53,911 nucleotides of DNA from Gilliamella bombi (GTDB taxonomy: Bacteria > Pseudomonadota > Gammaproteobacteria > Enterobacterales > Orbaceae), in NCBI RefSeq assembly GCF_900103255.1, contig NZ_FMWS01000067.1, positions 1 through 53,911 of the forward strand. Direction: 5' to 3'. The notes under the pieces were generated by a model. It was not told the origin of the DNA, searched no databases, and saw only the letters and a program-made list of their open reading frames with translations. Below, piece after piece: positions 8,417-18,287 of this stretch (the stretch's first letter is position 1; each line of letters starts with the position of its first letter). A program made the position numbers and the translations under genes.

Positions 8417-9256
8417 ATGATTATTATTATGAAGATTAACTTTGATATAGATCTCGATGATACTAAGGCCCCTTTGAGTCCAATTAAAAAAAAGCCTAAA
8501 AACAACTATGTATGTACATCAGTTTCTGTATTGTCGCATCTTATCTTATTTGCTTTGCTCTTTAGTTCTGCCTTGTTTGCTAAAAATGTTGCTGTTGATG
8601 AAGGCGATAATGCGATTAAAGCTATTATGGTCGATCTATCCCAATTTGCCGCCCCTGAACAATCATTAGTTGAAAATACTCCAGAAATTCAAGGTGCAGA
8701 AAATAGTGAACTGATCGATAACAAAAAAATTGAAGAAAAACCAGTTGATCCTGTTGTTGAACCTGAAGTAGTTAAGGAAGAAAATCCTGAATCTATTCTC
8801 GAAAAAATATCCGATAAATCAACGGTTGAACCCCAAAAGGAAGTTGTAGTAAAAAAAGAGAAAAAGCCGAAAAAAAAGCGCAGGCCAGTCCAAAAAGCTT
8901 CTCATAAACAAGTTAGGCAAGAAGTGGTTAGTGATAATTTGGCAAATACCTCTGTTGCACCCAAACTTTCAGATAATCGCCAATATTCAGGTAATCCTTC
9001 TCCAATTAGACGGAATCAACCTGAGTATCCACGCCGAGCGCTTGATATGCGCTTAGAAGGCTACGTGGTAGCAATGTTTGATATTAACAGCGATGGGCGA
9101 GTTGAAAATATTCGCATTGTTGAAGCAAATCCTAATAATATATTTAATCGTTCGGTAATAAATGCCATGAAAACTTGGAAATACAAACCAATTCCAGCAA
9201 AAGACCTAAAAATTAGAATTATTTTTAATCGTGATAAATCAATTAAGTTGGATTAA
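8417..9256 (+). CDS. tonB: Energy transducer TonB
   Basis: TonB couples the inner-membrane proton motive force, through ExbB-ExbD, to outer-membrane receptors for iron chelates and vitamin B12. The 279 residues show the family layout: a short cytoplasmic N terminus, one membrane anchor at about 31-56, a long periplasmic spacer rich in Pro, Glu and Lys (about 85-165), and the C-terminal TonB domain (about 195-279) with PEYPRRALDMRLEGYVV and the AMKTWKYKP motif. exbB and exbD are not adjacent. The start at 8417 has a weak AAG site six bases before; ATG 8429 is an alternative. A probable Fur box precedes the gene. Confidence 0.92.
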   Translation: MIIIMKINFDIDLDDTKAPLSPIKKKPKNNYVCTSVSVLSHLILFALLFSSALFAKNVAVDEGDNAIKAIMVDLSQFAAPEQSLVENTPEIQGAENSELIDNKKIEEKPVDPVVEPEVVKEENPESILEKISDKSTVEPQKEVVVKKEKKPKKKRRPVQKASHKQVRQEVVSDNLANTSVAPKLSDNRQYSGNPSPIRRNQPEYPRRALDMRLEGYVVAMFDINSDGRVENIRIVEANPNNIFNRSVINAMKTWKYKPIPAKDLKIRIIFNRDKSIKLD

Positions 9257-9280
9257 TAATTAGGTAGATAAAAACAAAAA

Positions 9281-9309
9281 ACCGTAATTTTTATTTTAAA
9301 AATTACGGT
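9281..9309 (-). terminator. Intrinsic terminator between tonB and pepP
   Basis: ACCGTAATTTTT (9281-9292) and AAAAATTACGGT (9298-9309) form a perfect 12-bp stem with a 5-base loop. On the minus strand it is followed by TTTTTGTTTTT, so it chiefly ends the pepP transcript, and it also lies just past tonB. Confidence 0.8.
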
Positions 9310-9319
9310 AACGACACAA

Positions 9320-10639
9320 TTAATGAGTAAATTTATTTTCCATTAATTTTTCAATTTCAGCTGGGTCTTTTGGAACATCACCTGTCAGAACTTCATTTCC
9401 TGTGTCAGTAATTAAAATGTTATCTTCGATCCGAATACCGATACCTTTATATTGTGCTGGTACATCTGATTCTTGATTAATATAAAGCCCTGGTTCAACG
9501 GTCAATACCATTCCTGGCTCTAAAATTCGATCTCGTCCACTACCAACATCATGTACATCAATACCTAACCAATGGCCTAAACCGTGCATGTAATATTGTG
9601 TATAAGCTTTATTAGCAATTAAGCTATCAACATCACCTTGCATAATTCCGAGTTTTACTAAACCTTCTACCATCGTTCTTATAACTTGATTATTGACTTC
9701 CATAATTGAAGTGCCCGGTTTAAATAATTTAATGGCTTGATATTGTGATGCTAAAACGATGTTATAAATTTCAAGTTGAGCTTGGTTAAATTTGCCATTG
9801 ATAGGAAAAGTGCGAGTTATATCGCCTGCATAGTACTGATATTCACAACCCGCATCAATTAAAACTAAATCGCCATTTTTTAACTGCTGACTATTATTTT
9901 CATAATGTAGTATACATCCATTATTACCACTACCAACAATGGTGTTATAAGATGGTGCTCGTGCGCCATGCCACGCAAATTCATGCAAGATTTCAGCTTC
10001 TAGTTGATACTCATACATATTCGGTTTACATCTTTGCATTGCTCGAACGTGAGATTGAGCGCTGATTTTGCAAGCCTTGCGCAATATTTTTATTTCAAAA
10101 TCTGATTTAAACATGCGCATTTGATGAACTATCGGTCGCCAATCGATCGTGCTGTTTGGTGCATAAAGATTTAATCTACTCCCTTGTCGCAGAGTATTCA
10201 TTGTGCGATCTACGATTCTATCGGCATATTGATACTGTTGGTCAGCATGGTAAACCGCCGTTTTGCCATTTAATAAATCAGGTAATACTTTTTCAATCTC
10301 ATCAAATATATAAGCTTCATCAACAAAAACCGTCTTTAATGCGGCATCTTGACCTAAACGGTAACCTGTCCAAGTCTCTGCTAGCGTATCTTTTGGGCGA
10401 TTAAATAATATGTATTTAGTTGTATTATCTTTTTGTTTAACTACTGCAAATACCGCTTCTGGTTCAGAAAAAAGTGTAAAATACCAAAAGTCGCTATTTT
10501 GTCGATATGGGTAGTGGGTGTCATTACTCCTCGTCATTTCTGGAGCAGCAAAAAAAAGTGCAACACTATTTGGTATCATTTGAGCTAGTAATTTTTCTCG
10601 ACGTGCAAAAAGTTCTGTTTCGATATCAGTATTTATCAT
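9320..10639 (-). CDS. pepP: Xaa-Pro aminopeptidase P
   Basis: PepP is a cytoplasmic dimanganese peptidase of the M24B family that removes N-terminal residues linked to proline. The 439 residues match E. coli PepP (441). The N-terminal AMP_N domain covers about 1-135 and the pita-bread catalytic domain about 175-425. Metal ligand blocks are visible: IDAGCEYQYYAGDITRTFP, the HGLGHWLGIDVHD histidine block, VEPGLYI and GIRIEDN. AGGGG lies eight bases before the ATG. It follows ygfB by 33 bases on the same strand, the E. coli order ygfB-pepP. The next genes of that E. coli cluster (ubiH, ubiI) are missing here. Confidence 0.96.
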   Translation of the reverse strand: MINTDIETELFARREKLLAQMIPNSVALFFAAPEMTRSNDTHYPYRQNSDFWYFTLFSEPEAVFAVVKQKDNTTKYILFNRPKDTLAETWTGYRLGQDAALKTVFVDEAYIFDEIEKVLPDLLNGKTAVYHADQQYQYADRIVDRTMNTLRQGSRLNLYAPNSTIDWRPIVHQMRMFKSDFEIKILRKACKISAQSHVRAMQRCKPNMYEYQLEAEILHEFAWHGARAPSYNTIVGSGNNGCILHYENNSQQLKNGDLVLIDAGCEYQYYAGDITRTFPINGKFNQAQLEIYNIVLASQYQAIKLFKPGTSIMEVNNQVIRTMVEGLVKLGIMQGDVDSLIANKAYTQYYMHGLGHWLGIDVHDVGSGRDRILEPGMVLTVEPGLYINQESDVPAQYKGIGIRIEDNILITDTGNEVLTGDVPKDPAEIEKLMENKFTH

Positions 10640-10672
10640 TGTGATGCCCCTGAAGATGTAATGTTATTAATA

Positions 10673-11224
10673 TCAATGGATTGTTGGAGGTGTGTCAGCC
10701 TCATTAAATTCGTTAAATTCATCAAAACATAGCATAGAAGTTATGCGAACATACTCTTTTATCTCTTCAAAAGCAAAACCAAGCTCTTGTTGATCTTCAT
10801 TTTCATCATAGCCTAGTTTAACAATTTGACGTAGGTCATAAATAGCTTCACCAACATCACCTTTAATGTGGTTAATTTTAGATTGCACAAGTCCAATACC
10901 AAGTAAGAAATGATTTACCCAACCAACTAAATCATCCAGTTGTGTATATAAATCTTTGTCGCTAAGTAATAACTGAAAGCTGAAATCTTCTTCAAAAAAT
11001 TGCTGTTTGATAAGCGCATAAAGTTGGCTAATTTTTTCATCTAATGATGTTGGCATTTTTTGACCATTGTTTAACATATCCTCAACTAATGGACGCCAGC
11101 TCTCGTCATTGTTACCTCCAGCTAATATGCCTGAAAGAAAACCATGTAACTCAGCAGCGGTAATGCCTATTTTATTTTGGATTAATTGGCGATTAAATTC
11201 GTCGTAATTAATAGTATCTGACAT
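10673..11224 (-). CDS. ygfB: UPF0149 family protein YgfB
   Basis: A 183-residue YecA/YgfB family protein, close to the E. coli length of about 190. Typical features are the N-terminal AAELHGFLSGILAGG block, the WVNHFLLGIGL block in the middle, and an acidic C-terminal half (GYDENEDQQELGFAFEEIKEYVR). No SEC-C zinc motif is present, unlike the YecA branch. The biochemical role is not established in most bacteria; it is nearly always found before pepP, as here. A strong AGGGGA ribosome binding site precedes the ATG by six bases. It is the first gene of a ygfB-pepP unit. Confidence 0.9.
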   Translation of the reverse strand: MSDTINYDEFNRQLIQNKIGITAAELHGFLSGILAGGNNDESWRPLVEDMLNNGQKMPTSLDEKISQLYALIKQQFFEEDFSFQLLLSDKDLYTQLDDLVGWVNHFLLGIGLVQSKINHIKGDVGEAIYDLRQIVKLGYDENEDQQELGFAFEEIKEYVRITSMLCFDEFNEFNEADTPPTIH

Positions 11225-11368
11225 AAACTTCCCCTAATATTATTACATCAAGAAAAATGCACTCTGCACTTTCTTCAATTATTAGTATATAATTTGCATC
11301 TAATTATAAATCATAAACAGATTGCTTTGCTTTATAAAGGAATTATTTTGAACATTATAGGATTTATC

Positions 11369-11701
11369 ATGAAATTTTCACTGCAATTATCATTTTTTGC
11401 AGGATTAACATTATCATTAACCTCCTGTAGTTCGTTTTTATCGAATAAAGGCGTAATTGTCCTTGATGTGCAAGATAAAATACATACCTATGTAACCAGT
11501 CAAGACTTACCTAAATCTTATAAATTGGGTAATAGTGAGCAGGAATTACAGCGATTCGAGGCTTTCTGTAGAGAGGAGATCCGCGTATCACAACTTGATG
11601 GTAGTGAAGAAATCGTTTTTGAGAATATTAAACATGGAATCCATGGACAGGTAGAATTTAAAAAATGTAGTGATAAAGTCACTCGTATCTACCGATACTG
11701 A
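11369..11701 (+). CDS. Small predicted lipoprotein of unknown function
   Basis: A 110-residue protein with a lipoprotein signal peptide: MKFSLQL, a hydrophobic stretch, then the lipobox LTSC with Cys at residue 19. The mature domain is charged, contains further Cys residues (in EAFCREEI and FKKCSDKV) that could form a disulfide in the periplasm, and ends in RIYRY. I recognise no family. I chose the ATG at 11369 because AGGA lies six bases upstream and the signal peptide begins there; a longer frame opening at TTG 11294 adds 25 residues of no signal-peptide character. It is divergent from ygfB and upstream of the pts operon, 133 bases before ptsH. Confidence 0.7.
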   Translation: MKFSLQLSFFAGLTLSLTSCSSFLSNKGVIVLDVQDKIHTYVTSQDLPKSYKLGNSEQELQRFEAFCREEIRVSQLDGSEEIVFENIKHGIHGQVEFKKCSDKVTRIYRY

Positions 11702-11768
11702 TAAAGTATGGCTATCTTAATATGATAGCTAATACGACGACTTAATATAAAAGATCGATGAAATCTTA

Positions 11769-11790
11769 CTAGCCTTTCAGGCAGTTTTTA
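11769..11790 (+). terminator. Weak terminator-like hairpin before ptsH
   Basis: CT-a-GCCT (11769-11775), loop TTC, AGGC-AG (11779-11784), followed by TTTTTATTTAT. The stem is short, so it may be an incomplete terminator for the small lipoprotein gene or part of the ptsH leader. Confidence 0.35.
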
Positions 11791-11834
11791 TTTATATTGG
11801 TCGGTGAAACAAAATATTTTGGGAGTAAAATAAT

Positions 11835-12092
11835 ATGTATAAACAAGATGTAACTATTACTGCATCTAACGGTCTTCATACCCGCCCTGCTGCACAATTT
11901 GTTAAAGAAGCAAAGAACTTTAATGCAGAAATTACTGTCACATCTAATGGTAAAAGTGCGAGTGCTAAAAGTCTGTTTAAGTTACAAACATTAGGCTTAT
12001 CACAAGGCACAACTATTACCATTTCTGCCGAAGGTGAAGACGAAAAAGAAGCAGTTGCTCATTTAGTAAAATTAATTCCTGAGTTGGAATAA
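11835..12092 (+). CDS. ptsH: Phosphocarrier protein HPr
   Basis: HPr passes the phosphoryl group from enzyme I to the sugar-specific EIIA domains of the PTS. The 85 residues are the E. coli length. The phosphorylated His15 is in [12 protein letters not shown], and Ser46 is in [13 protein letters not shown]. The gene opens the ptsH-ptsI-crr operon with only 52 bases to ptsI. GGGAG lies about ten bases before the ATG. Cytoplasmic. In Gram-negative bacteria without HPr kinase Ser46 is normally not a control site; no hprK is in the window. Confidence 0.98.
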   Translation: MYKQDVTITASNGLHTRPAAQFVKEAKNFNAEITVTSNGKSASAKSLFKLQTLGLSQGTTITISAEGEDEKEAVAHLVKLIPELE

Positions 12093-12144
12093 TAACTCCC
12101 GATTAGCTATGAACGGTTTTAAAATAGAATAAGGATTAAATGTT

Positions 12145-13872
12145 ATGGTATCAGGTACACTTGTTTCCCCCGGTATCGCTTTTGCTAAAGCGCTATTATT
12201 AAAAGAAGAGCCTATTGTTATTAGTAATAGGCAAATTCTTGATAACAAGATTGAGGCTGAAATTGAGCGCTTCAAGGAAGCTCGCCAAAAATCAAGTAAA
12301 CAGCTACATACGATTATGGAACGAGCAAAATCCACATTAGGCGAAGATAAAGCGGCCATTTTTGAAGGGCATATTATGCTTCTTGAAGATGAGGATCTTG
12401 AACAAGAAGTTATTTCTCGTATTCAAAGTAAACATTCAACCGCTGATGCCGCTGTTCAATCTGTATTTGAAACTCAAGCTAAAGAATTAGAAAATCTAGA
12501 TGATGAATATCTAAAAGAACGTGCCGCAGATATTCGTGATATTGGTAAACGTTTACTCAAAAATATTTTAGGTATTGAAATTGTTGACTTGAGTGCTATT
12601 AGCCAACCATGTATTTTAGTTGCAACCGATTTAACACCTTCTGAAACAGCTCAGCTAAACTTGGATATGGTGCTAGGTTTTATTACTGACGCTGGTGGAC
12701 GCACCTCGCATACTTCAATTATGGCTCGCTCTTTAGAGATACCAGCTATCGTCGGAACATCTAATGCAACTCAAGCAATCAAACATGGCGATTTTGTTAT
12801 TTTAGATGCTATAAATAATGCTATTTATATCAATCCAGATCACACAACGCAAGAAAAATTAAAACAAGTTCAAGCTAAATATATTAGTGATAAAGAAGAA
12901 CTAGCTAAATTGAAAGATCTACCTGCTGTAACCCTTGATGGTCATCAAGTAGAGATTTGTGGTAACATCGGTACAGTACGCGATATTGCAGGTGCTGAAC
13001 GTAACGGTTATGAAGGTGTTGGTCTATACCGTACTGAATTCTTATTTATGGATCGCGAAGCTTATCCTGATGAAGAAGAACAGTTTAAAGCATATAAAGA
13101 AGTAGCTGAATCAACCAATGGTTTATCGGTAATTGTCCGTACCATGGATATTGGTGGCGATAAGGATATACCTTATATGCATTTACCAAAAGAAGAGAAT
13201 CCATTCTTAGGTTGGCGAGCAATTCGAATCTGTTTAGATCGTAAAGAAGTACTTCATGCACAACTACGCGCAATTTTGCGTGCATCAGCATTTGGTAAAT
13301 TGCGCATTATGTTCCCAATGATTATTTCTGTTGAAGAAATCCGAACATTAAAATCCGAAATCAATACTCTTAAAGAACAATTGACTGCTGAAGGAAAATC
13401 ATTTGATAAAAATATTGAAATCGGTGTAATGATTGAAACTCCTGCAGCCGCTGTGATTGCACATCACTTAGCCAAGGAAGTAGACTTTTTTAGTATCGGT
13501 ACCAATGACTTAACTCAATATACACTTGCCGTTGACCGTGGTAACGAATTAATTTCTCACCTTTATAATCCGTTTTCGCCTTCAGTGTTAACTCTGATTA
13601 AAAATGTTATCGATGCTTCTCATAAAGAAGGTAAATGGACAGGTATGTGTGGAGAGCTTGCTGGTGATGAAAGAGCCACAATCTTATTGCTTGGTATGGG
13701 ACTTGATGAATTTAGTATGAGTGCAGTATCAATTCCTAAAATCAAAAAATTAATTCGCAATACTAACTATGAAGAAGCGAAAAAATTTGCTGATACTGTA
13801 TTAGAAAAAGCAACTTCTAAAGAAATCATTGATTTAATTGAAAATTACACTGCTGAAAAGCAAATTTGTTAG
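12145..13872 (+). CDS. ptsI: PTS enzyme I (phosphoenolpyruvate--protein phosphotransferase)
   Basis: Enzyme I autophosphorylates from phosphoenolpyruvate and phosphorylates HPr. The 575 residues equal the E. coli length. The N-terminal HPr-binding domain covers about 1-145, the swivelling phospho-His domain has [15 protein letters not shown] (active His about 189), and the C-terminal PEP-binding TIM barrel has [26 protein letters not shown] and MCGELAGDE with the catalytic Cys. An AAGGA site lies nine bases before the ATG. A nearby out-of-frame ATG at 12140 should not be confused with the start. It sits between ptsH and crr, with nine bases to crr. Confidence 0.98.
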   Translation: MVSGTLVSPGIAFAKALLLKEEPIVISNRQILDNKIEAEIERFKEARQKSSKQLHTIMERAKSTLGEDKAAIFEGHIMLLEDEDLEQEVISRIQSKHSTADAAVQSVFETQAKELENLDDEYLKERAADIRDIGKRLLKNILGIEIVDLSAISQPCILVATDLTPSETAQLNLDMVLGFITDAGGRTSHTSIMARSLEIPAIVGTSNATQAIKHGDFVILDAINNAIYINPDHTTQEKLKQVQAKYISDKEELAKLKDLPAVTLDGHQVEICGNIGTVRDIAGAERNGYEGVGLYRTEFLFMDREAYPDEEEQFKAYKEVAESTNGLSVIVRTMDIGGDKDIPYMHLPKEENPFLGWRAIRICLDRKEVLHAQLRAILRASAFGKLRIMFPMIISVEEIRTLKSEINTLKEQLTAEGKSFDKNIEIGVMIETPAAAVIAHHLAKEVDFFSIGTNDLTQYTLAVDRGNELISHLYNPFSPSVLTLIKNVIDASHKEGKWTGMCGELAGDERATILLLGMGLDEFSMSAVSIPKIKKLIRNTNYEEAKKFADTVLEKATSKEIIDLIENYTAEKQIC

Positions 13873-13881
13873 GAGGCAATA

Positions 13882-14385
13882 ATGGGTCTATTCGATAAAA
13901 TTAAGCAATTCGTATCCGATGATAATAAAAACAGCATCGAGATTATTGCTCCCTTAAGTGGCGAAATTGTCAAAATCGAAGATGTACCAGATGTGGTTTT
14001 TGCTGAAAAAATCGTTGGTGATGGGGTAGCAATTAAACCTTCTGGTAATAAAATTGTCGCTCCATTAAGTGGAAAAATAGGCAAAATTTTCGAAACCAAC
14101 CACGCTTTTGCTATAGAATCGGATGAAGGCATTGAGCTTTTTGTTCACTTTGGTATTGATACAGTAGAACTAAAAGGTGAAGGCTTCAAACGAGTTGCTG
14201 AAGAAGGTCAGCAGGTAAAAGTAGGTGATACCATTATTGAAATTGATTTACCTCTACTTGAAAGCAAAGCTAAATCCGTATTAACTCCGGTAGTTATTTC
14301 TAATATGGAAACCATAATAGAATTAAATAAATTATCTGGCTCTGTCGAAGCAGGTAAAACTCCAATAATGCGTGTGAAAAAATAA
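13882..14385 (+). CDS. crr: PTS glucose-specific EIIA component
   Basis: EIIA-Glc takes phosphate from HPr and passes it to glucose-type EIICB permeases. In enteric bacteria the phosphorylated form activates adenylate cyclase and the free form blocks non-PTS permeases (inducer exclusion). The 167 residues are two shorter than E. coli Crr. The phosphorylated His89 is in [10 protein letters not shown], with the partner His74 in ETNHAF. The N terminus [14 protein letters not shown] matches the amphipathic membrane-anchoring tail of Crr. An AGGAGG site precedes it. It ends the operon and is followed by a clear terminator. No EIICB gene is adjacent. Confidence 0.97.
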   Translation: MGLFDKIKQFVSDDNKNSIEIIAPLSGEIVKIEDVPDVVFAEKIVGDGVAIKPSGNKIVAPLSGKIGKIFETNHAFAIESDEGIELFVHFGIDTVELKGEGFKRVAEEGQQVKVGDTIIEIDLPLLESKAKSVLTPVVISNMETIIELNKLSGSVEAGKTPIMRVKK

Positions 14386-14402
14386 TTTTTTCACTATTAT
14401 AA

Positions 14403-14434
14403 AAAACCTTCAGTTTTAACTGAAGGTTTTTTTT
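14403..14434 (+). terminator. Intrinsic terminator of the pts operon
   Basis: AAAACCTTCAG (14403-14413), loop TTTTAA, CTGAAGGTTTT (14420-14430), followed by more T. Perfect 11-bp stem, 18 bases after the crr stop. On the minus strand it also carries a T-run and lies downstream of nothing but could shield pgi from the left. Confidence 0.88.
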
Positions 14435-14463
14435 ATATTATAACTTATCTTTTTTAATAATAC

Positions 14464-16113
14464 TTAACGCCATTTTTTGTATTGGTTGATTAAGCTATTG
14501 GTTGAATCATCGTGAGAGCTAACTAGTTTATCATCTGCTAATTCAGGTAAAATACGTCCAGCAAGTTGTTTACCAAGTTCAACACCCCATTGATCAAAAC
14601 TAAATATATTAAGAATAACTCCTTGAGTAAAGATTTTATGCTCATACATCGCAACTAAGGCACCAAGAGTATAAGGTGTAATTTTTTTCACTAATATTGA
14701 ATTAGTTGGTTTATTACCTTCAAATACTTTAAATGGTACAACAGATTTCACTTCATCAAGATTTTTTCCTGCAGCTATGAACTCTTGCTCGACCTGTTCT
14801 CTTGTTTTACCAAAAGCTAAAGCTTCAGTTTGAGCAAAAAAGTTAGATAATAATTTTGGGTGATGATCTCCAACTGGATTATGGCTTATTGCTGGCGCAA
14901 TAAAATCACAAGGGATGAGTTTAGTACCCTGGTGAATTAATTGATAAAATGCATGTTGACCATTGGTTCCTGGTTCGCCCCAAATAATTGGGCCTGTTGT
15001 GTAAGGTGTTTTATTACCGTTGCGATCGACACTTTTACCATTTGACTCCATATTTCCTTGTTGGAAATAAGCCGCAAAACGGTGCATGTACTGATCATAT
15101 GGTAAAATAGCTTCAGTTTCAGCACCACAAAAATTGTTGTACCAAATACCAATTAATGCCAGTAACGTTGGGATATTTTTATCAATTGGTGCGCTCTGGA
15201 AGTGCTTATCCATCGCATGGCCACCAGCTAAAAATTGTTTGAAGTTATCAAAACCAATTGATAAAACAATCGATAAGCCAATTGCCGACCAAGATGAATA
15301 ACGTCCACCAACCCAATCCCAAAATTCAAACATATTAGCTGTATCAATACCAAATTTTTCAACTTCTTTAGCATTAGTTGAAAGTGCAACAAAGTGCAAA
15401 GCAACTGCTTTATCATCTTTAGCAGCATCAAGTAACCATGCTCGTGCTGTTTGTGCATTTGTCATAGTTTCTTGAGTGGTAAAAGTTTTGGATGCAACCA
15501 AAAATAAAGTAGTTTCAGGATTTAGGCCTTTTAACGCTTCAACGATATGTGTGCCATCTACATTTGATACGAAATGCATGTTCAAGTGGTTTTTGTAAGG
15601 TCGTAGTGCTTCGGTAATCATTACTGGCCCTAGATCCGAACCACCAATACCAATATTGACCACATCAGTAATGGCTTTACCAGTGTATCCTTTCCATTCA
15701 CCATTAATGATTTTTTTACTGAATGATTCCATCTTAGCTAAGACAGTATTAACATCATCCATCACATTCTTACCATCAACATAAATTGGTGTATTTGATA
15801 CATTACGTAATGCAACATGTAATACAGCTCGATTTTCTGTACGATTAATCTTTTCACCACTATACATGGCTTTAGTAGCACCAATTAGATCGCATTCATC
15901 AGCTAGCTTATAAAGCAACTCTAGCGTCTCTTGTGTCACTCTATTTTTAGATAAATCAACCAAAAACTCTTCTTCAAAAGGAATAGTAAGCTTTTCAACA
16001 CGTTTTGGTTCTTCTTCCAGAATTTGTGCAATGGTTTTATTGTGGTGTTTTTCGTAACTAGCTTGAAGGGATTTCCAAGATTGGGTTGTTGTTGGATCAA
16101 TTGATTTTAACAT
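14464..16113 (-). CDS. pgi: Glucose-6-phosphate isomerase
   Basis: Pgi interconverts glucose-6-phosphate and fructose-6-phosphate in glycolysis and gluconeogenesis. The 549 residues are the E. coli length. Phosphate-binding and catalytic blocks are visible: [36 protein letters not shown] is represented by [28 protein letters not shown], the [18 protein letters not shown] block with the catalytic Glu and His, and [11 protein letters not shown] with the C-terminal Lys. It converges with crr, which supplies its substrate through sugar uptake, and has its own promoter (16147-16175). Confidence 0.98.
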   Translation of the reverse strand: MLKSIDPTTTQSWKSLQASYEKHHNKTIAQILEEEPKRVEKLTIPFEEEFLVDLSKNRVTQETLELLYKLADECDLIGATKAMYSGEKINRTENRAVLHVALRNVSNTPIYVDGKNVMDDVNTVLAKMESFSKKIINGEWKGYTGKAITDVVNIGIGGSDLGPVMITEALRPYKNHLNMHFVSNVDGTHIVEALKGLNPETTLFLVASKTFTTQETMTNAQTARAWLLDAAKDDKAVALHFVALSTNAKEVEKFGIDTANMFEFWDWVGGRYSSWSAIGLSIVLSIGFDNFKQFLAGGHAMDKHFQSAPIDKNIPTLLALIGIWYNNFCGAETEAILPYDQYMHRFAAYFQQGNMESNGKSVDRNGNKTPYTTGPIIWGEPGTNGQHAFYQLIHQGTKLIPCDFIAPAISHNPVGDHHPKLLSNFFAQTEALAFGKTREQVEQEFIAAGKNLDEVKSVVPFKVFEGNKPTNSILVKKITPYTLGALVAMYEHKIFTQGVILNIFSFDQWGVELGKQLAGRILPELADDKLVSSHDDSTNSLINQYKKWR

Positions 16114-16146
16114 AATTTATTCCTTAAATAATATTGCATTATAGTC

Positions 16147-16175
16147 ATAATATAACTATGCCTAACATGATGCAA
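16147..16175 (-). promoter_or_regulatory. Sigma-70 promoter of pgi
   Basis: On the minus strand, TTGCAT (16170-16175) and TATTAT (16147-16152) are separated by 17 bases. The predicted RNA starts about 30 bases before the pgi ATG. Read by eye from consensus. Confidence 0.6.
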
Positions 16176-16384
16176 GATAAGGATCTCATCGATTAAAATA
16201 ATTCGCTAGAAACCCATAAAGCGTTTTTTCTGAAATCATTTATACCGTTTAATCGTATTAAATTAGAGGGATAATTACACAACATAACCTAATGTATATA
16301 AATATTATCAAATTTAATACCAACTAAAGATGTTTATCATATCTATGAGTTTTTTTGATTAAAGATTCTCACTAAAATTTCGGG

Positions 16385-16390
16385 TATAAT
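16385..16390 (+). promoter_or_regulatory. Putative -10 element for fmt
   Basis: A perfect TATAAT preceded by GG. No good -35 is seen at normal spacing. RNA would start near 16397, which makes the TTG (16403) and ATG (16409) starts almost leaderless and favours ATG 16424. Confidence 0.4.
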
Positions 16391-16423
16391 TCAGATAAAT
16401 TTTTGATTATGGACATAACGCTT

Positions 16424-17386
16424 ATGCCACATGCAACTAAACCTTTAAATATTATTTTTGCTGGTACACCCGATTTTGCTGCAACTCATTTAAAAGCTCT
16501 GATTAACTCACGCCATAATGTAATTGCTGTTTTTACGCAACCAGATCGCCCTGCAGGTCGTGGTAATAAATTAACAGCAAGCCCTGTTAAACAATTAGCT
16601 GTTGAGCATAATATTCCTGTTTATCAACCAGAAACGCTTAAATCCGAAGAAAATCAAAAAATCATTGCTGAATTAAATGCTGACATTATGGTTGTTGTTG
16701 CTTATGGACTTATTTTGCCACAAGCTGTACTTGGTATACCTAGATTAGGTTGCTTAAATGTGCATGGTTCGTTATTACCTCGTTGGCGAGGTGCTGCGCC
16801 AATTCAACGTGCATGTTGGGCAGGCGATGAAGAAACAGGCATTACCATTATGCAGATGGATGCAGGGCTTGATACGGGTGATATGCTTTATAAGCTTACC
16901 TGTCCTATTGAGCAATCCGATACTAGCGCATCACTGTATGAGAAACTCGCAAAACTCGGTCCCCAAGGCTTGCTTGATACATTAGAGTTAATCACTGAAA
17001 GAAAAATCCAACCGGAAAAACAAGATGAGGCGCAAGCAACCTATGCCGAAAAGCTGTCAAAACAGGAAGCTAAGCTTGATTGGAATTTGCCTGCCGTGCA
17101 ACTTGAGCGTTGCGTTCGGGCTTTTAACCCATGGCCAGTGAGTTATTTTGAGATTAATGGTGAGCCAGTAAAAGTATGGCAAGCCCATGTGTTAAAAATG
17201 GATTCAAAACAGCCGGCTGGCACAATTTTGCAAGCCAATAAAAATGGCATTTGTATTGCAACCAGCAACGGCGCATTGAATATGATACTTTTGCAACCTG
17301 CTGGGAAAAAACCGATGTCTGCCCAAGATTTGTTAAACTCACGCAAGGCTTGGTTTACAGTTGGCGAAAAACTAAATACACTTTAA
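16424..17386 (+). CDS. fmt: Methionyl-tRNA formyltransferase
   Basis: Fmt formylates the initiator Met-tRNA with 10-formyl-tetrahydrofolate. From the ATG at 16424 it has 320 residues (E. coli 315). The N-terminal formyltransferase domain has [22 protein letters not shown], the catalytic [17 protein letters not shown] block with Asn, His and later Asp in [11 protein letters not shown]. The C-terminal tRNA-binding domain starts near 210 ([11 protein letters not shown]). In-frame starts at TTG 16403 and ATG 16409 would add up to seven residues. Unusually for this class, def (peptide deformylase) and rsmB are not adjacent, so fmt stands alone, facing tehB. Confidence 0.96.
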   Translation: MPHATKPLNIIFAGTPDFAATHLKALINSRHNVIAVFTQPDRPAGRGNKLTASPVKQLAVEHNIPVYQPETLKSEENQKIIAELNADIMVVVAYGLILPQAVLGIPRLGCLNVHGSLLPRWRGAAPIQRACWAGDEETGITIMQMDAGLDTGDMLYKLTCPIEQSDTSASLYEKLAKLGPQGLLDTLELITERKIQPEKQDEAQATYAEKLSKQEAKLDWNLPAVQLERCVRAFNPWPVSYFEINGEPVKVWQAHVLKMDSKQPAGTILQANKNGICIATSNGALNMILLQPAGKKPMSAQDLLNSRKAWFTVGEKLNTL

Positions 17387-17398
17387 TCAAATATATTA

Positions 17399-17425
17399 AA
17401 TTACAGGATGATATATCCTGTAATT
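17399..17425. terminator. Terminator between fmt and tehB
   Basis: AATTACAGGAT (17399-17409) and ATCCTGTAATT (17415-17425) form a perfect 11-bp stem with a 5-base loop. It stands between the two convergent stop codons. A T-rich stretch follows on both strands, stronger on the plus strand, so it probably serves both genes. Confidence 0.7.
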
Positions 17426-17426
17426 G

Positions 17427-18287
17427 TTATCTCTTTTTAGCCAATAAGGTTGCAAACCTTAATTTAATTCGGTTTCCATGTATATCTGTTTTATGCAATT
17501 GTCCAATATCTTCGTTATATTTTAGTATTTCCCAATCTTGGTAATATTGGTGCAACTCGTTTTCTTTAAAAGTAAATGAAAACCCAACAGAGCAAGGATA
17601 ATCAGACGTAGACATGGCGCTGACAATTAAATTATATCCCCCTGATTTGGTCATTTTTTGCATGTTATTAATAATAGCTGGAATTCTTTCGGGTTGTAAA
17701 AACATCATGACAACGGTCGAAAAAATAAAATCATATTCGCCCGGTAAATTTGCTTGATTGATATCGTAAACCATTGCATTAATGTGCTTAAGGTTATCAT
17801 CATTAATGATTTTTTGTAAATTTCCAATACTGAGTTCTGATTTATCAACAGCGGTAACATCAAAGCCTTGTAACTGCAAATAGAGTGAATTGCGACCTGA
17901 ACCACAACCTAAATCCAATGCCTTTCCTGTTTGGATAATCTTTGTTGCGTTAATTACCTCGGAGTGGGTTTTGGTCATTTGGTATTTTTTTTGAGTATAA
18001 TCCTCAGGCAAACAGTAAAATGCTAACTGGCACTGTAAGTCATCTGATATTTCGGCTATACGGTGCCATTGCTGTGGCAATATAAATGGCGGTTGCTGCT
18101 GAGTATCAAAACAATGCTTAGTAATCACTTCGTCTTGTTCGGTTAACATTTCAAAACCAATATTTCCTTTTAAAATTTCTAACTTCGCCCATGTACCAAT
18201 TTGGGTATTATGCTTTTGACGCAACAACGCAGGTAATGTATCAGCATTCCAAATAGGCAATGTTTTGTAACAAACTAAATTATTCAA
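17427..18287 (-). CDS. tehB: Tellurite-resistance methyltransferase TehB
   Basis: A SAM-dependent methyltransferase of 286 residues. The N-terminal part (about 1-85) is a DUF1971 / YeaR-like cupin domain with PAL...HNT...W..L.I..G patterns and a PPQ/IPPQ-like LPQQWHRI motif. The C-terminal part is the TehB domain with SAM motif I ALDLGCGSGRNSLYL (about 133-147), then DVTAVDKS and FDFIFSTVVMMFL represented by YDFIFSTVVMMFL. The two-domain length equals Haemophilus TehB. tehA, the partner exporter gene in E. coli, is absent here. Its natural substrate is uncertain; tellurite methylation is known for E. coli TehB. A GGAGGT ribosome binding site precedes it. Confidence 0.9.
   Translation of the reverse strand: MNNLVCYKTLPIWNADTLPALLRQKHNTQIGTWAKLEILKGNIGFEMLTEQDEVITKHCFDTQQQPPFILPQQWHRIAEISDDLQCQLAFYCLPEDYTQKKYQMTKTHSEVINATKIIQTGKALDLGCGSGRNSLYLQLQGFDVTAVDKSELSIGNLQKIINDDNLKHINAMVYDINQANLPGEYDFIFSTVVMMFLQPERIPAIINNMQKMTKSGGYNLIVSAMSTSDYPCSVGFSFTFKENELHQYYQDWEILKYNEDIGQLHKTDIHGNRIKLRFATLLAKKR

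Larger units (their letters stand above)
16114..16423. other. Divergent intergenic region between pgi and fmt
   Basis: No coding sequence is supported. The left part holds the pgi promoter. Near 16203-16228 a weak CGCT...AGCG hairpin is followed by TTTTTT, which might end a short plus-strand RNA but is too weak to call. The right end holds a TATAAT element for fmt. The rest is AT-rich with no further structure seen. Confidence 0.5.
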
